The notes below the pieces were generated by a model that ran no database searches, had not been told where the DNA came from, and worked only from the letters and a program-made list of their open reading frames with translations. A stretch of DNA of 6,525 bases from Nocardioides sp. GTDB lineage: Bacteria > Actinomycetota > Actinomycetes > Propionibacteriales > Nocardioidaceae. A program made the position numbers and the translations under genes. The stretch spans positions 1 through 6,525 of the forward strand of contig JAJPEO010000115.1 of assembly GCA_021166815.1 (NCBI GenBank), in the 5' to 3' direction. Shown one piece after another: positions 6,099 through 6,525 of this stretch (the stretch's first letter is position 1; the number at the start of each line of letters is the position of its first letter).

Positions 6099-6525
6099 GT
6101 GAGTGACCTCATCGACACCACCGAGATGTACCTCCGCACGATCTTCGAGCTCGTGGAGGAGGGGATCGTCCCGTTGCGTGCCCGCATCGCCGAGCGGCTG
6201 CACCAGTCCGGGCCGACCGTGTCGCAGACCGTGGCCCGCATGGAGCGCGACGGGCTGCTGACCGTCGAGGGGGACCGCCACCTGCAGCTGACCGACGAGG
6301 GCCTGGCCATCGCCACCCGTGTCATGCGCAAGCACCGCCTCGCCGAGCGGCTGCTCACCGACGTCATCGGGCTCGACTGGGAGCTCGTGCACGCCGAGGC
6401 GTGCCGCTGGGAGCACGTGATCTCCGAGACCGTCGAGCGGCGTCTCATCGAGCTGCTCGGCCACCCCACGGAGTCGCCGTACGGCAACCCGATCCCTGGT
6501 TTGGACGAGCTCGGCCAGGAACACT
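6099..6525 (+). CDS. ideR: IdeR/DtxR iron-dependent repressor (3' truncated)
   Basis: The first 142 codons of a DtxR-family regulator that binds Fe(II) and then represses iron-uptake and siderophore genes. GTG 6099 gives [13 protein letters not shown], which aligns without gaps to Corynebacterium DtxR and mycobacterial IdeR. Known metal ligands fall at exactly the same numbers: Met10, Cys102, Glu105 and His106 (primary site), His79, Glu83 and His98 (ancillary site). The winged helix-turn-helix (about 1-73) has the recognition helix [14 protein letters not shown] (37-50), including Pro39 and Gln43, which contact DNA in DtxR. The dimerisation domain (about 74-140) is present. The C-terminal SH3-like domain, about 85-90 residues, lies beyond the right edge, so its ligands (Glu170, Gln173 in DtxR) cannot be checked. 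The conserved metal set makes an iron rather than manganese (MntR-type) sensor most likely. It is divergent from the thioesterase-glucosidase operon. Confidence 0.95.
   Translation, partial: MSDLIDTTEMYLRTIFELVEEGIVPLRARIAERLHQSGPTVSQTVARMERDGLLTVEGDRHLQLTDEGLAIATRVMRKHRLAERLLTDVIGLDWELVHAEACRWEHVISETVERRLIELLGHPTESPYGNPIPGLDELGQEH

Noticed and set aside
5649..6524. Minus-strand open frame opposite ideR and the thioesterase start
   Set aside because: The plus strand from 6099 encodes IdeR with every metal ligand in place, so this is its antisense shadow.

Overview
The window is high-GC DNA (roughly 70% by eye) with dense, closely packed genes and several start codons that sit where a leaderless transcript would begin. 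The proteins (a DHA2 drug pump with a MarR repressor, a GH13 alpha-glucosidase, an IdeR/DtxR repressor) fit an actinobacterium, probably Nocardioides or a close relative. The genus is inferred from remembered protein similarity and was not tested.

Layout, left to right. (1) 1-1361 (+): the 3' part of an ABC exporter gene, membrane domain fused to ATPase, running in from the left edge. (2) 1362-1614: a 253-base leader with much structure. It holds a good promoter (P1) with an A-tract just above its -35 box, a ribosome binding site complementary to the whole 16S rRNA 3' tail, a 12-codon upstream ORF, a direct repeat that can compete for one downstream arm (an attenuator-like layout), and a second promoter (P2) whose predicted start coincides with the ATG of the next gene. 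(3) 1615-3213 (+): a 14-helix DHA2 drug:proton antiporter. (4) 3210-3653 (+): a MarR repressor overlapping the pump gene by 4 bases. Two tandem GTTG-N7-CAAC palindromes over P2 and the pump start are its likely operator. (5) 3658-3677: a GC hairpin between convergent genes. (6) 5249-3678 (-): a complete GH13 alpha-glucosidase. (7) 6037-5246 (-): a double-hotdog thioesterase-like protein overlapping the glucosidase start by 4 bases. (8) 6038-6098: a short divergent promoter region. (9) 6099-6525 (+): the first 142 codons of an IdeR/DtxR iron-dependent repressor, leaving by the right edge.

How it works together. The left half is a drug-export region. The MFS-MarR pair looks like a self-regulated efflux operon, and its leader suggests a second, translation-sensing layer: a WhiB7-like promoter plus a leader peptide with mutually exclusive hairpins, as in antibiotic-inducible resistance genes. 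The right half is a two-gene operon (thioesterase-like protein, then alpha-glucosidase) divergent from the iron regulator. The most novel part is the 1374-1640 leader/operator region.
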